Shown piece by piece: positions 7,431 to 16,452 of a stretch of DNA of 64,000 bases. The notes under the pieces were generated by a model. The model was not told the DNA's origin. It did no database searches and worked only from the letters and a program-made list of their open reading frames with translations. The stretch is taken from contig NZ_QLTT01000006.1 of the NCBI RefSeq assembly GCF_003269295.1, positions 124,001 through 188,000 on the forward strand, read 5' to 3'. The stretch is from Lentzea atacamensis. Lineage in GTDB: Bacteria > Actinomycetota > Actinomycetes > Mycobacteriales > Pseudonocardiaceae. Position numbers and translations under genes: made by a program. Each line of letters begins with the position of its first letter. The first letter of the stretch is position 1.

Positions 7431-8419
7431 CGCGGCGCCACCCGCGGGCCGTCCGCGTCGGGCAGGGGCCGGGCCTGGTCCAGCACCTCGTCCGTGTACT
7501 TGTCGAGCAGTCGGGTGCCGATCTGTTGTGCGTAACCGAAGATGACCGCCCACAGCAGCAGCGCCGCGGCCGACGGGATGCCGATCAGCCCGCTCGTGAC
7601 ACCCGCTCCCAGGGCGAGGATCCCGACCACCGCCAGTGCCGCACCGAGCATGATCTTGATCAGCGCCTGATACCCGATCATCACGTACGGCGAGAGCGAT
7701 GGCCGGCGGCGTAAGAGCAGCACCACCGCGGCCAGCACCGCGCCGAACGAGCCGAGCACCTGCACCAGCCACACGTCCACAGCGGTCGCCTTGGTCGTGC
7801 CGCCTGGACACACCGTCGGCAGCGCGTTCTCCTTCGGGTCGACGCACAGCGGGATGATCCCGGGCTTCACGATGCCGACGACGCCCAGCACCGTGTTGAT
7901 CACGAACAGCACCAGCGACGCCGCGATCAGCTTGTTGCGCAACGCCCGCGAGCCGGCGTGGGCGAAATCCGAGTTGTCGTAGGCGGCCCGCAGCGCGTCC
8001 ACCACGATCGCGCGCTCGACCGCGGGCGCGAACTCCCCCGGCCGCAACGCTTCCAGAGCCCGGCGCCGAGGATCGTCCTCGTCCAGGTACTGCGACACCC
8101 GAGCCCGCAACCCCGGCAACCGCCCCAGAAAACCGCGCTCCGCCGAGATCGTCGCCACCTCGGCCTCGTGCAGGGCGCGCCAGGCCCGTTCGATGTACCA
8201 ACCGGACCACCACGACGGCACCATCCGCCACCACGGCTCCCGATCGCTGAGCATCGCGTCGACCACCGCCGCCTGCTCCTCGGCGGTGCGCCGCCACACA
8301 TCGCCCTCGGGATCCACCGGATCCGACGGGCCGAGCGCAGCCAGATCCGCGCGGACCCGGTCCAACCGGGACTGCACGACGAGTCGCCAGTCGGTGACTC
8401 TGGGTTTGCGCTCAGCCAT
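7427..8419 (-). CDS. Multi-pass membrane protein of unknown function
   Basis: A 330-residue protein with a roughly 160-residue N-terminal cytoplasmic part rich in Arg, Asp and Trp (WWRMVPSWWSGWYIERAW), followed by about four hydrophobic segments between residues 170 and 310 and a short charged tail. ATG at 8419 was chosen; a frame continuing to 8485 runs into the promoter of the divergent ArsR gene. No transport or enzyme motif is visible. It is co-translated with the 96-residue protein downstream. Confidence 0.65.
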   Translation of the reverse strand: MAERKPRVTDWRLVVQSRLDRVRADLAALGPSDPVDPEGDVWRRTAEEQAAVVDAMLSDREPWWRMVPSWWSGWYIERAWRALHEAEVATISAERGFLGRLPGLRARVSQYLDEDDPRRRALEALRPGEFAPAVERAIVVDALRAAYDNSDFAHAGSRALRNKLIAASLVLFVINTVLGVVGIVKPGIIPLCVDPKENALPTVCPGGTTKATAVDVWLVQVLGSFGAVLAAVVLLLRRRPSLSPYVMIGYQALIKIMLGAALAVVGILALGAGVTSGLIGIPSAAALLLWAVIFGYAQQIGTRLLDKYTDEVLDQARPLPDADGPRVAPR

Positions 8420-8537
8420 GTCCCGATGGTGACAGCAGGGTCTGACAATTTCGGCAGCCATCCGTGTGACGTGCGAAAACGCCACCAGATAATAAATACG
8501 CTTGTGCTTATATACGCAAGAAGTTATAAACTACACC

Positions 8538-8840
8538 GTGGACGTTTTCGAGGCCGTGGCCGAACCGAACCGGCGGCACCTGCTGGGCCTGCTCGCCGAA
8601 CGCGACCGCACCGCGGGCGAGCTCGTCGACAGCCTGCCGACGCTGACCCAGCCCGCCGTGTCCCGCCACCTCCGCGTGCTGCGCGAGGTGGGCCTGGTCG
8701 AGGTGAGGCCAGACGGCCAGCGCCGCATCTACGCACTGAAACCCGATGGCCTGCAACGCATCGACGACTGGATCACGCCGTACCGCCGCTACTGGCGCAA
8801 CCACCTCGACGCACTGGAACAGCACCTGGAGAACCGATGA
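8538..8840 (+). CDS. ArsR/SmtB family transcriptional regulator
   Basis: A 100-residue winged-helix repressor. The recognition helix region LTQPAVSRHLRVLREVGLVEV and the RRIYALKP wing are typical of the ArsR branch that is paired with SRPBCC (AHSA1-like) proteins; no Cys-rich metal site is seen. GTG at 8538 was chosen because the protein then begins at the conserved MDVFEAVAEPNRR; a longer frame starts at 8502. The upstream 8490-8537 stretch is unusually AT-rich with a weak CTTG-N12-CAAG repeat (8501-8520), a likely autoregulatory operator. The gene overlaps the SRPBCC gene by ATGA. Confidence 0.85.
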   Translation: MDVFEAVAEPNRRHLLGLLAERDRTAGELVDSLPTLTQPAVSRHLRVLREVGLVEVRPDGQRRIYALKPDGLQRIDDWITPYRRYWRNHLDALEQHLENR

Positions 8841-9337
8841 ACGACTACGGCACCGTGTCCCTCGACGGCGACCACGCGATCCTCACCTTCCAGCGCAGGC
8901 TGCCGTTCCCGATCGACCGCGTCTGGGCCGCGATCACCGACCCCGCCGAACGCAAAGCCTGGCTCGGCACGACGCAGATCGGAGACGGCCGGATCGTCAT
9001 CGAGCCGGAAGACCCGCCCGCACCCCCGGAGGCCAAGCGCGTCATCGGCCGCATCCTGACCTGGCAGCCACCGGAAGACGGTCACGCCGTCTTCGAACAC
9101 GAGTGGCAGCAACGGATCGTGGAGGACAGCGTGGTGCGCTACGAGCTCGAAAGCGACGGCGGCGCGACCCTGCTGACCTTCACGCACCGCGGCCTGTCCG
9201 AACGCAACGCACTGGGCTTCGTCCCCGGCACGCACGCCTTCCTCGACCGGATGGGGGCCCATCTGAACGGCGAGGCGCTGCCCAACTGGAGCGAGCGCTA
9301 TGCGGAGGTCGCGCCGGCGTACCCGGCGTGGAGGTGA
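8837..9337 (+). CDS. SRPBCC (AHSA1-like) domain protein
   Basis: A 166-residue START/Bet v1-fold protein. The FPIDRVWAAITDPAERKAWL opening and the late FTHRGL-N-x-FVPGTHAFLDRM are usual in the AHSA1-like group, which binds hydrophobic ligands. The start overlaps the ArsR stop (ATGA), so repressor and protein are one operon, a very common actinobacterial pair often linked to response to xenobiotics or lipids. The ligand is unknown. Confidence 0.85.
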   Translation: MNDYGTVSLDGDHAILTFQRRLPFPIDRVWAAITDPAERKAWLGTTQIGDGRIVIEPEDPPAPPEAKRVIGRILTWQPPEDGHAVFEHEWQQRIVEDSVVRYELESDGGATLLTFTHRGLSERNALGFVPGTHAFLDRMGAHLNGEALPNWSERYAEVAPAYPAWR

Positions 9338-9341
9338 ACGA

Positions 9342-10244
9342 TCAGACCCACTTGCGGGCGTCGGGATTCCAGGCCCCTCGAGGGTCTCCAGCGGTCAGCG
9401 GATCGACGAACTCGACCACAGCGGCCACGACATCCCCGAAGCTGTCGGGCAGATGGCCGGCGTCCGGTCCGAGACGCTTCTTGAACGCCGAATAAGCCTG
9501 TTGACGCATCTCCGCGAGTTCACCGACCACGGCGGAAAGCGGCCGTATTTCAACGCCACGGTGATGGGTCGTCGCATGCAGAGCCGACCGGACTGACTCG
9601 TACGACACGGCTTGTCTGCCGGTCAACGTGTAGAGATCCACGTAGTCACGAACCCTCGTGTTCGCCTCTCGAAGCGCGATGGCCGTGCTGGTCTTCTCCG
9701 CCAGAACCGTCTCGATCGGGTAACCGAGCACGGGGACCGGCGCGATTCCCGGCCGCTGCGACGGCAGATCGAGAAGCCGAGGTGCCGGGGTCACCGGGTC
9801 GCCGAAGTTGATGTCCAGCTTCAGCTTCACGCTCGCGGTGGAGATGCGGCAACTCATGGTGATCCGAACACCCGCGTAGAGGTCGTCGTCGCGAATCGAC
9901 TGTGCCGTTGCTGTGTCGACCAGGAACACCACGCCGTCCTCGGGATCCAGTTCGACACGGGCCACGTCCACGACCCGCGCGATGACGCTCTCCTCGTCGT
10001 TCGCGAGGTTCCGAGCGAGCAGGTCCGCGTCGGCGGTCGGCCGTCGCGCGTCGAACACGGCGAGGAGCATGCCTCCCTTCAACACGAACTGACCCGCATG
10101 AGGGGATGCGGCCAGACGCGCGAGCCATCGCTCCAACACGTACAGCGTCTGCAGTTCCTGAGTGGAACGCCGCTCACGACGCGCCCGGTTCTGCAGGTCC
10201 AGGTAGGCGCGGCCACCCGGCGTGGTCTTGGTCGGTCGGCTCAC
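9342..10244 (-). CDS. AbiEii-type nucleotidyltransferase toxin
   Basis: A 300-residue AbiEii/AbiGii toxin-family nucleotidyltransferase of a type IV toxin-antitoxin pair. Family motifs seen: LKGGMLLAVF (GG motif), TADADLLA (metal-binding DxD) and a downstream VLAEKTSTAIALRE segment with the conserved Lys, then RVRDYVDLY. Such enzymes add nucleotides to tRNA acceptor stems or otherwise stop translation and can give abortive phage defence. The start at 10244 overlaps the antitoxin stop by 4 nt (ATGA). All motifs appear intact, so it is probably active. Confidence 0.85.
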   Translation of the reverse strand: MSRPTKTTPGGRAYLDLQNRARRERRSTQELQTLYVLERWLARLAASPHAGQFVLKGGMLLAVFDARRPTADADLLARNLANDEESVIARVVDVARVELDPEDGVVFLVDTATAQSIRDDDLYAGVRITMSCRISTASVKLKLDINFGDPVTPAPRLLDLPSQRPGIAPVPVLGYPIETVLAEKTSTAIALREANTRVRDYVDLYTLTGRQAVSYESVRSALHATTHHRGVEIRPLSAVVGELAEMRQQAYSAFKKRLGPDAGHLPDSFGDVVAAVVEFVDPLTAGDPRGAWNPDARKWV

Positions 10245-10828
10245 TCTGCGATCACCGCGTCCACGGCGGTGCGCACGGCTCCGAAAACGTTGAGCTCTCG
10301 AGCGAGCGCGAGCACCTGCCCCGGCCGTGCGCCACGCCGGAGCAGGTAGCGGCGGAGCGCCGACAGTGCCAGCGGCTCACCGAGCCGGCCTCTCAACCTC
10401 ATGAGGTCGACGACTGTCCTTTCCGGGTCGTAGATGCGCACGTTCTCACCTGGCGCCGCCTCGACCTCGGTGAGCCCGAGGTCGAAGGTCGCGGCGTTGA
10501 AGCGGAAAACCTCGGTTGGCGGGTACTCGATGCGAGGCGGCCGCCTCACACGCGAAACCGCGATCTGGATCTCTCGAGGAATCTCGTCGGTGAGATCGTG
10601 GACCTCGGCTGCCGACAAACAGCACACGACTGCGCGCGGCGCACGCACCGACACCGCCAGCAGATCCGGCCACGTCGGAGCCGGCGCGTCCGCCTTGCGG
10701 AAGACACCCCTGGAAAGCTCCAGCAGGTCCCCCTCGTCGCGAAGGCGGTAGAGGTCGCGAAAGTGCAGGCCAGCCGTGCTCGCCAGGCCCGTGGTGAACG
10801 TGTCCGGCAACGCCTCCAAAGCACCCAT
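10241..10828 (-). CDS. AbiEi-type antitoxin/transcriptional regulator
   Basis: A 195-residue AbiEi antitoxin. The N-terminal winged helix (TTGLASTAGLHFRDLYRL, then LLELSRGVFRK) precedes the AbiEi C-terminal domain with IYDPERTVVDLMRLRGR. ATG at 10828 is chosen because it lies two bases from a large inverted repeat that suits autorepression; no ribosome site is seen, so the mRNA may be leaderless. The frame stays open upstream through the repeat to alternative GTG codons. In studied systems AbiEi binds inverted repeats in its own promoter and silences the operon. Confidence 0.85.
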   Translation of the reverse strand: MGALEALPDTFTTGLASTAGLHFRDLYRLRDEGDLLELSRGVFRKADAPAPTWPDLLAVSVRAPRAVVCCLSAAEVHDLTDEIPREIQIAVSRVRRPPRIEYPPTEVFRFNAATFDLGLTEVEAAPGENVRIYDPERTVVDLMRLRGRLGEPLALSALRRYLLRRGARPGQVLALARELNVFGAVRTAVDAVIAE

Positions 10829-10830
10829 GG

Positions 10831-10873
10831 ATAGAAGTGTCGCCAGGTTGATGCGATCTGGCAACACTTCTAT
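10831..10873. promoter_or_regulatory. AbiE operon operator: 16-bp inverted repeat
   Basis: Arms ATAGAAGTGTCGCCAG (10831-10846) and CTGGCAACACTTCTAT (10858-10873) match at 15 of 16 positions across an 11-bp spacer. The repeat abuts the AbiEi start codon and lies between it and the end of the convergently placed SDR operon. Size and place match the inverted repeats bound by AbiEi proteins. Confidence 0.75.
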
Positions 10874-10886
10874 CCACCCTGCGGGA

Positions 10887-11774
10887 TCAGGCGGTCTGCG
10901 AGGGCTCCACCAGCGCACGGAGCCGGGGAGGCATCCTCTTCTCCAACCCGTACGGTTCGAGGTGGGCCTGCAGCACGCCCGTGAACGCCCGCTCCACCGA
11001 AGCGGTGTCCCAGTTGTCGCTCTCCAGAATCGGCTGCTTGAAGTACGGCTGCCCCACGATGTGGAGCTGACGCCCGTTGCAGCGGATGACCTGCCCGGTG
11101 ATGCCCTCGGCGCGGTCCGAGAGCAGGAACAGCACCAGCGGCGCGACCTTGCCCGGCGTCCGGTCGGCAGGAATGGCACGCAGCGAGCGCTCCGACTTCC
11201 ACACCATCCGCGTGTGCGCGACCGGGCACACCGCGTTAACGCGGATGCCTTCTGCTTCCAGGTCGAGCGCCCACGAGTAGCTCAACGACGCCACGGCGCC
11301 CTTGGTCGCCGAATAGGTCGCCAGTTTGCGCTGACCGAAGGAGGCACCGGAAGAAATGTTGATGATGGAACCGCCGCCGGACGTGCGCATCGCCCGCATC
11401 GCCGCGATTCCGACATAGATGACGCCGAGGACGTTCACCTCGACGACCTGCCTGATCGTCTCGGGATCGTCTTCCCACGGGGCGGTCTCGTAGTTCAGCC
11501 CGGCGTTGTTCACGAGGCCGTCGACGCGGCCGAATTCGTCGACGCAGAGGTCGACTATCTTGGCCGCCTCGCTCGGATCCGCGACCGTGTGAGTGGAGGC
11601 CACTGCACGGCCTCCGTAGCCGCGGATGTGCTCCGCGACCCGTTCGGCCAGGTCACCATCGTTGTCGTTGACCACGACCGACGCGCCGGCGAGGGCCGCG
11701 TGCATCGCGTAGGCCTCGCCGAGCCCTCGGCCCGCCCCCGTGATGACGACCGCTTTTCCGTCCAGGATCCCCAT
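10887..11774 (-). CDS. Short-chain dehydrogenase/reductase
   Basis: A 295-residue SDR. NAD(P)-binding GAGRGLG, NNAG (VNNAGLNYE) and the catalytic Ser-Tyr-Lys (NISSGAS...YSATK) are all in place. The Asp (VNDND) after beta2 favours NAD over NADP. ATG at 11774 has GAGAG upstream; the frame extends 23 codons further without a better start. The C-terminal extension of about 40 residues beyond the standard core resembles 3-oxoacyl/steroid-type SDRs. The gene stands alone with a 220-bp promoter region behind it. Substrate unknown. Confidence 0.85.
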   Translation of the reverse strand: MGILDGKAVVITGAGRGLGEAYAMHAALAGASVVVNDNDGDLAERVAEHIRGYGGRAVASTHTVADPSEAAKIVDLCVDEFGRVDGLVNNAGLNYETAPWEDDPETIRQVVEVNVLGVIYVGIAAMRAMRTSGGGSIINISSGASFGQRKLATYSATKGAVASLSYSWALDLEAEGIRVNAVCPVAHTRMVWKSERSLRAIPADRTPGKVAPLVLFLLSDRAEGITGQVIRCNGRQLHIVGQPYFKQPILESDNWDTASVERAFTGVLQAHLEPYGLEKRMPPRLRALVEPSQTA

Positions 11775-11993
11775 TGCACGCTCTCTTTCACTCGGCGGCG
11801 GTTCCCCGGAACCCCCCTGTGGTCCTGTACCCGCCTTCGACAAGCGTGCGGACCAACCGAAGCCGTGAAGAACATGTTTCGATGAGACGTCGTTGCCGAG
11901 CGCCCAATGGCGAAGCGAGTTCGGCCCGGCAGATGGCCCGCACTAATCAGTCCCTCGGAACCCGGGGCTTTGGACCTAACCCGAAAGAGTGAC

Positions 11994-12035
11994 AAAAAGA
12001 GGCCGCCTTCCCGCGCGGGGAAGGCGGCCTCAAAA
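11994..12035 (-). terminator. Intrinsic terminator of the lpqY-sugABC operon
   Basis: A perfect 14-bp stem (GAGGCCGCCTTCCC at 11999-12012 with its complement at 12018-12031, 5-base loop) sits 12 bp beyond the sugC stop codon. On the minus strand it is followed by a run of five T (complement of 11994-11998). It is the strongest terminator in the window. Confidence 0.9.
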
Positions 12036-12043
12036 ACGAGAAT

Positions 12044-13228
12044 TCACCGTTCCGTGTAAGTCAGGTTCCTGCCGGTGGACGGGTCGAACAGCTGGACCTT
12101 GTCCGCGTCGAACCAGATGTCCGCCGGGGCTCCCTCCACCGCGCCGGACGACGACGACAGCCGCGTCACGAGCGAGATGCCTTCACCCGGCACGTCGTCC
12201 GATCCCACGTCCGCCGCCAGTTCCTGCAGCTCGGCCGACGCCGCCTGCTCACCGGTGAGGGTGAAGTAGGCGTACTTGTCCGAGCCCATCGACTCCAGCA
12301 CGTCCACCTGCGAGGTGAACCTGCCGCCCGACGCCAGCGCCGTCGCCTCGACCAGTTCCGCGTCCTCGAAGTGCTCAGGGCGGATGCCCATGATCACCTC
12401 GCGGGGCGCGTCGGCACCCTCCACCAGCTGCCGCACCCGGTCCGTCAGCGTGCAGTCGCCGAGGACCGATCGCAGCGAGCCGTTCTCCAGCGACGCCGGC
12501 ACGAAGTTCATCGACGGCGAGCCGATGAAGCCCGCGACGAAGAGGTTGGCCGGGTGGTCGTAGAGGAACTGCGGCGCGCCGATCTGCTGCACGACACCGC
12601 CGCGCATGACCACGACCCGGTCGCCGAGGGTCATCGCCTCGGTCTGGTCGTGCGTCACGTAGACGGTGGTCGTGCCGAGCTGCTTCTGCAGGCGCGACAC
12701 AGAGGTGCGCATCTGCACGCGCAGCTTCGCGTCCAGATTGGACAGTGGTTCGTCCATGAGGAACGCCTTGGGGTTGCGCACGATCGCGCGCCCCATCGCC
12801 ACGCGCTGCCGCTGTCCACCGGACAGGTTGGACGGCTTGCGGTCGAGGTGTTGCGTGAGGTCGAGGATCTCGGCCGCCTCGCGCACCTTCTTCTCGACCG
12901 TCGCGTTGTCGACCTTGGCCAGCCGCAACGGGAAGGCCATGTTCTCCTTCACCGTCATGTGCGGATAAAGCGCATAGGACTGGAACACCATCGCGATGTC
13001 GCGGTCCTTGGGCGCCTTCTCGTTGACACGCTGCCCGGCGATGCGCAGCTCCCCGTCGGTGATGTCCTCCAGGCCCGCGATCATGTTGAGGGTGGTGGAC
13101 TTCCCGCAGCCGGACGGTCCGACCAGGATGATGAACTCGCCGTCGGCGATCTCGAGGTCGACCTCCTGCACGGCGAGCGCGCCGTCGGGGTACCTCTTGC
13201 TCACCTTGTCCAGAACGATCTCTGCCAT
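12044..13228 (-). CDS. sugC: Trehalose-type ABC importer ATPase (SugC/UgpC)
   Basis: A 394-residue ABC ATPase of the carbohydrate importer class 1 (MalK/UgpC/MsiK). Walker A GPSGCGKST, Q-loop FQSYALYPHMTVKEN, signature LSGGQRQRVAMGRA, Walker B LMDEPLSNLDA, and a C-terminal TOBE regulatory domain from about residue 240. It starts at 13228, eight bases after the sugB stop, as the last gene of the operon, and is followed by a strong terminator. In some actinomycetes such an ATPase energises several sugar importers; here the genetic link is to one LpqY-type receptor, as in M. tuberculosis SugC. Confidence 0.88.
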   Translation of the reverse strand: MAEIVLDKVSKRYPDGALAVQEVDLEIADGEFIILVGPSGCGKSTTLNMIAGLEDITDGELRIAGQRVNEKAPKDRDIAMVFQSYALYPHMTVKENMAFPLRLAKVDNATVEKKVREAAEILDLTQHLDRKPSNLSGGQRQRVAMGRAIVRNPKAFLMDEPLSNLDAKLRVQMRTSVSRLQKQLGTTTVYVTHDQTEAMTLGDRVVVMRGGVVQQIGAPQFLYDHPANLFVAGFIGSPSMNFVPASLENGSLRSVLGDCTLTDRVRQLVEGADAPREVIMGIRPEHFEDAELVEATALASGGRFTSQVDVLESMGSDKYAYFTLTGEQAASAELQELAADVGSDDVPGEGISLVTRLSSSSGAVEGAPADIWFDADKVQLFDPSTGRNLTYTER

Positions 13229-13236
13229 TTGTCAGC

Positions 13237-14082
13237 TCACCCCTTGACGGCGCCGGAGGTCAGGCCCGCGACGATGCGGCGCTGGAAGAACAACACGAAG
13301 AGGATGATCGGGATGGTGATCACGACGGCGGCCGCCGCGATCGACCCGGCCGGGTCCTCGAACTGCGAACTGCCGGTGAAGAACGACAGCGCCACCGGCA
13401 CGGTCCGCGACTGCTCGGTCGAGGTGAGCGAGATCGCGAACAGGAAGTCGTTCCAGCAGAAGATGAACACCAGGATCGCCGTCGTGAACACACCCGGCGC
13501 GGCCAGCGGCGCGATGACGCGGCGGAACGCCTGCCCCGGCGTTGCGCCGTCCATCTTCGCCGCCTTCTCGAGCTCCCAGGGGATCTCGCGGAAGAACGCC
13601 GACAGGGTGTAGATCGCGAGCGGCAGCGCGAACGTGATGTACGGCAGGATCAGGCCGGGCCACGTGTCGAAGAGGCCGAGCGAGCGCTCGATCTCGAACA
13701 ACGGGGACACCAGCGAGACCTGCGGGAACATCGCGATCAGCAGCGAGACGCCGACCAGCAGGTTCTTGCCGGGGAAGTCCAGCCTGGCGATGGCGTAGGC
13801 GGCCATCGTGCCGAACACCACGGCGATCGCGGTCGCGATGATCGCGATGCCGATCGAGTTGATCAGCGCCCGCGTGAACTCGGACGTCGAAAAGATGTTC
13901 TGGTAGTTCTCCAGACTCCATTCGCGCGGGATGAAGTTGCCGTCCGCCAGCGTCGCGGACGACTTGAACGACAACGACACGATCCACAGCACCGGGAACA
14001 GCGCGTAGATCACGACGACCGCGTTGAGCAGGCCCCAGCCGACCTTCTTGCCGGTGGTCTCCGCTCCTCCGATGCCTGCCAT
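13237..14082 (-). CDS. sugB: Trehalose-type ABC importer permease (SugB)
   Basis: A 281-residue MalG/UgpE-type permease with six predicted membrane helices. The EAA loop that docks on the ATPase is seen as EKAAKMDGATPGQAFRRVIAP. The start ATG at 14082 shares one base with the sugA stop (TGATG). The frame runs far upstream in the antisense of nothing useful, but the overlap and the MAGIGGAE N-terminus fix the start. It works with the SugA homologue to form the channel. Confidence 0.87.
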   Translation of the reverse strand: MAGIGGAETTGKKVGWGLLNAVVVIYALFPVLWIVSLSFKSSATLADGNFIPREWSLENYQNIFSTSEFTRALINSIGIAIIATAIAVVFGTMAAYAIARLDFPGKNLLVGVSLLIAMFPQVSLVSPLFEIERSLGLFDTWPGLILPYITFALPLAIYTLSAFFREIPWELEKAAKMDGATPGQAFRRVIAPLAAPGVFTTAILVFIFCWNDFLFAISLTSTEQSRTVPVALSFFTGSSQFEDPAGSIAAAAVVITIPIILFVLFFQRRIVAGLTSGAVKG

Positions 14083-15035
14083 CAGCGCTTCCCCCCGTCG
14101 TCGCTGCCGGGGGCAGCGGTCCCGAAGAGCTTGATGAACACGAACGCGATGATCGCCACCATGATGAAGATCAGCACGGACATCGTGGATCCGATGCCGA
14201 GGTTCAAGCCCTTGATGAGGTTGTTGTAGGTCAGCATCGACACCGACGACGTGCCCTGCGAACCCGCGGTGAGCACGAAGAGGTTGTCGAAGATGCGGAA
14301 CGCGTCCAGCGTGCGGAACAGCAGTGCCACCAGGATCGCCGGCTTCATGATCGGCACGGTGATCTTGATGAACCGCTGCCACGCGCTCGCGCCGTCCATC
14401 GCGGCGGCCTTGAGCAGGTCGTCCGGCACGAGCGCGAGGCCTGCCATCAGCAGCAGGGCCATGAACGGCGTGGTCTTCCAGATCTCCGCCAGACCCACGA
14501 CCATCAGCGCCGGGATCTTCTCCGTGAGCACGGGCTCGCCACCGAGCGCCTCCGCGAGATAGCCGGTGCCGGGTGTCCAGGCGAAGCGCCAGGAGAACGC
14601 GGCCACGACCGTGACGATGCCGTACGGGATCAGCGTCGTCGTCCTGACGATGCCGCGACCGACCAGCGCCCGGTGCATGATCAGCGCGAGCGCCATGCCG
14701 AGCACGAGTTCGATCGCGACCGTGACAACGGTGAGCAACACCGTCACCCACACAGCGTTCCACCAGTACGGGTTGCTGAGCACCGTGACGTAGTTGTCGA
14801 ACCAGATCCACTCGGTGCGGTCGGGGAACTTCAGGTCGAACCGCTGCATCGACAACAGGATCGAGTAGAGGATCGGCCACCCGGTGACCGCGACCATGGT
14901 GATCGCGGCGGGAGCGCACAGCAGCCAGCCGAGCCTGCGCTCGGCCCTCTTGCCTTCGCTCAGCGCGACTTTCTTCTTGGGGGCAACGGGTTCTTCCGGC
15001 GCTGTCCCGGTTTTCTCCGCGGTCGTCTGACTCAC
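14082..15035 (-). CDS. sugA: Trehalose-type ABC importer permease (SugA)
   Basis: A 317-residue MalF/UgpA-type permease with an extended charged N-terminus of about 35 residues before the first helix. The EAA loop is seen as LKAAAMDGASAWQRFIKITVP. The start at 15035 overlaps the lpqY stop by 4 nt (ATGA). Six helices, with a large loop after the first helix, as usual for the MalF-side subunit. Confidence 0.87.
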   Translation of the reverse strand: MSQTTAEKTGTAPEEPVAPKKKVALSEGKRAERRLGWLLCAPAAITMVAVTGWPILYSILLSMQRFDLKFPDRTEWIWFDNYVTVLSNPYWWNAVWVTVLLTVVTVAIELVLGMALALIMHRALVGRGIVRTTTLIPYGIVTVVAAFSWRFAWTPGTGYLAEALGGEPVLTEKIPALMVVGLAEIWKTTPFMALLLMAGLALVPDDLLKAAAMDGASAWQRFIKITVPIMKPAILVALLFRTLDAFRIFDNLFVLTAGSQGTSSVSMLTYNNLIKGLNLGIGSTMSVLIFIMVAIIAFVFIKLFGTAAPGSDDGGKR

Positions 15036-16285
15036 GGCAGCACCCCCTTGGAATCGAGCGCGTCCTGCAGTTCCTTGCGCAGCCGATCCGCGGTCGCCTG
15101 CGGGTCGATGCTCGCCGGCGGCGACAGGATCGTGGAGATGACCGTCGAGACGTTCTGGTAGGCGGGCGTGCGCGGCCGCACACTCGCGTTCCTGAGCGTC
15201 TCCTTGATGTCGTCACGCATCGGGTACGCCTCGGCCATCTCGGGTTCGTCGTAGACGGCCTCGATGGTCGGCGGCACGCCGTCCTTGAGCGCGGCGAGCT
15301 TCTGGCTTTCCGCGCTGCGCAAGCACAACACCGCGTCGAACGACTCGTCCGGATGCGTGGTGTAGTTGCTGACGGCGTAGTTGATGCCGCCGACGGTGAC
15401 CTTCGCTTCCTCACCGCTGAGCGCGGGGTACGGCGCCCACTTGAAGTTCTTCGCGAAGTCCGGCTTCTTCTGCGCCGCCGCGTAGACGTACGGCCAGTTG
15501 AGCTGGAACGCCGCGTTGCCGCCCTCCATGGCGAGGCGCGCGTTGTCCTCGGCCGCGTTGGAGAACGACGGGTCGATCGCCTTCGACGTGGCCAGCTTCT
15601 TCAACGCCGCCAACGCTTGCACGGCCTTGTCGTCGATGATGGCCTTGGTGCCGTTCTCATCGAGGATGGTGCCGCCGTTGGAATTTACGAGGGTGTTGTA
15701 CAGCACGACGAGCCCCTCGTACTGCTTCCCCTGCCCCACGATCTGGCCGGGCTTCCCTTCCGCCACCAGCGCCTCGGCCATGGAGATCATCTCGTCCCAC
15801 GTCTTCGGGGGCGTGGCCACGAGGTCGGAGCGGTACCAGAGGAGCTGGACGTTGGTGTTGTCCGGAGCCCCGTAGAGCTTGCCCTCGTACGTAGCCGTGT
15901 CCAGCGGCGTCTTCAGCGTGCCGCTCTCCACCTGCGACTTGACCGAGCCGGTGAACTCCTTGATCCAGCCGGCCTTCGCCAGTTCCGCGGTCCAGGTCAC
16001 GTCGAGCCCGAGGACGTCCATGCTGTCGTCCTCGGCCGCGAGTCTGCGCACCATCTGCTCACGCTGGCCGTCCGCCTCACGCGGCAGCTTGTTGTAGACG
16101 ATGTTGTAGCGCCCACCGGCCTTCGCGTTGCAGCTGTCGACGATGGCCTGGAAGTTCTCTTGGGGGTATTTGTAGACGTTGACGGTGATGCCGCCGCCGC
16201 CCGACCCGCACGCAGTGAGCGTTGTTGCCGCGAGCAATGCGGCCCCTGCCCCGACGGCGAGTCGATAGCGCCGTGTCGCACCCAT
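15032..16285 (-). CDS. lpqY: LpqY-like sugar-binding lipoprotein
   Basis: A 417-residue extracellular solute-binding lipoprotein. The signal peptide ends in the lipobox LTAC (Cys at residue 26). It matches M. tuberculosis LpqY (recalled) along its length, including LDVTWTAELAKAGW, LYGAPDNTNVQLLWYRSDL, EGLVVLYNTLV, WAPYPA and the terminal GVLP (GLLP in LpqY). LpqY binds trehalose released from mycolate cycling. ATG at 16285 has AAGGAGG nine bases upstream. It leads the lpqY-sugA-sugB-sugC operon. Trehalose as ligand is inference from this similarity; other disaccharides are possible. Confidence 0.83.
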   Translation of the reverse strand: MGATRRYRLAVGAGAALLAATTLTACGSGGGGITVNVYKYPQENFQAIVDSCNAKAGGRYNIVYNKLPREADGQREQMVRRLAAEDDSMDVLGLDVTWTAELAKAGWIKEFTGSVKSQVESGTLKTPLDTATYEGKLYGAPDNTNVQLLWYRSDLVATPPKTWDEMISMAEALVAEGKPGQIVGQGKQYEGLVVLYNTLVNSNGGTILDENGTKAIIDDKAVQALAALKKLATSKAIDPSFSNAAEDNARLAMEGGNAAFQLNWPYVYAAAQKKPDFAKNFKWAPYPALSGEEAKVTVGGINYAVSNYTTHPDESFDAVLCLRSAESQKLAALKDGVPPTIEAVYDEPEMAEAYPMRDDIKETLRNASVRPRTPAYQNVSTVISTILSPPASIDPQATADRLRKELQDALDSKGVLP

Positions 16286-16452
16286 CGGCCCTGCCTCCTT
16301 CCCGACTACACGGAGGAGCCAGACCGCTGCGCCCGGCACCTCGTCGTGCCACCGGCCGCACCGGGCGGACCGGTCAACCGAACCTAGGCCCGGTGATCAG
16401 GAGCCGCAACCAGCGGGGGCAACGATTCAGAACCAATCGGCCTCTCTCAGTC

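Noticed and set aside
14083..15414. Long upstream extension of the sugB frame
   Set aside because: The extension is an Arg-rich antisense-like shadow of sugA/lpqY; the TGATG overlap and a normal SugB N-terminus fix the real start at 14082.
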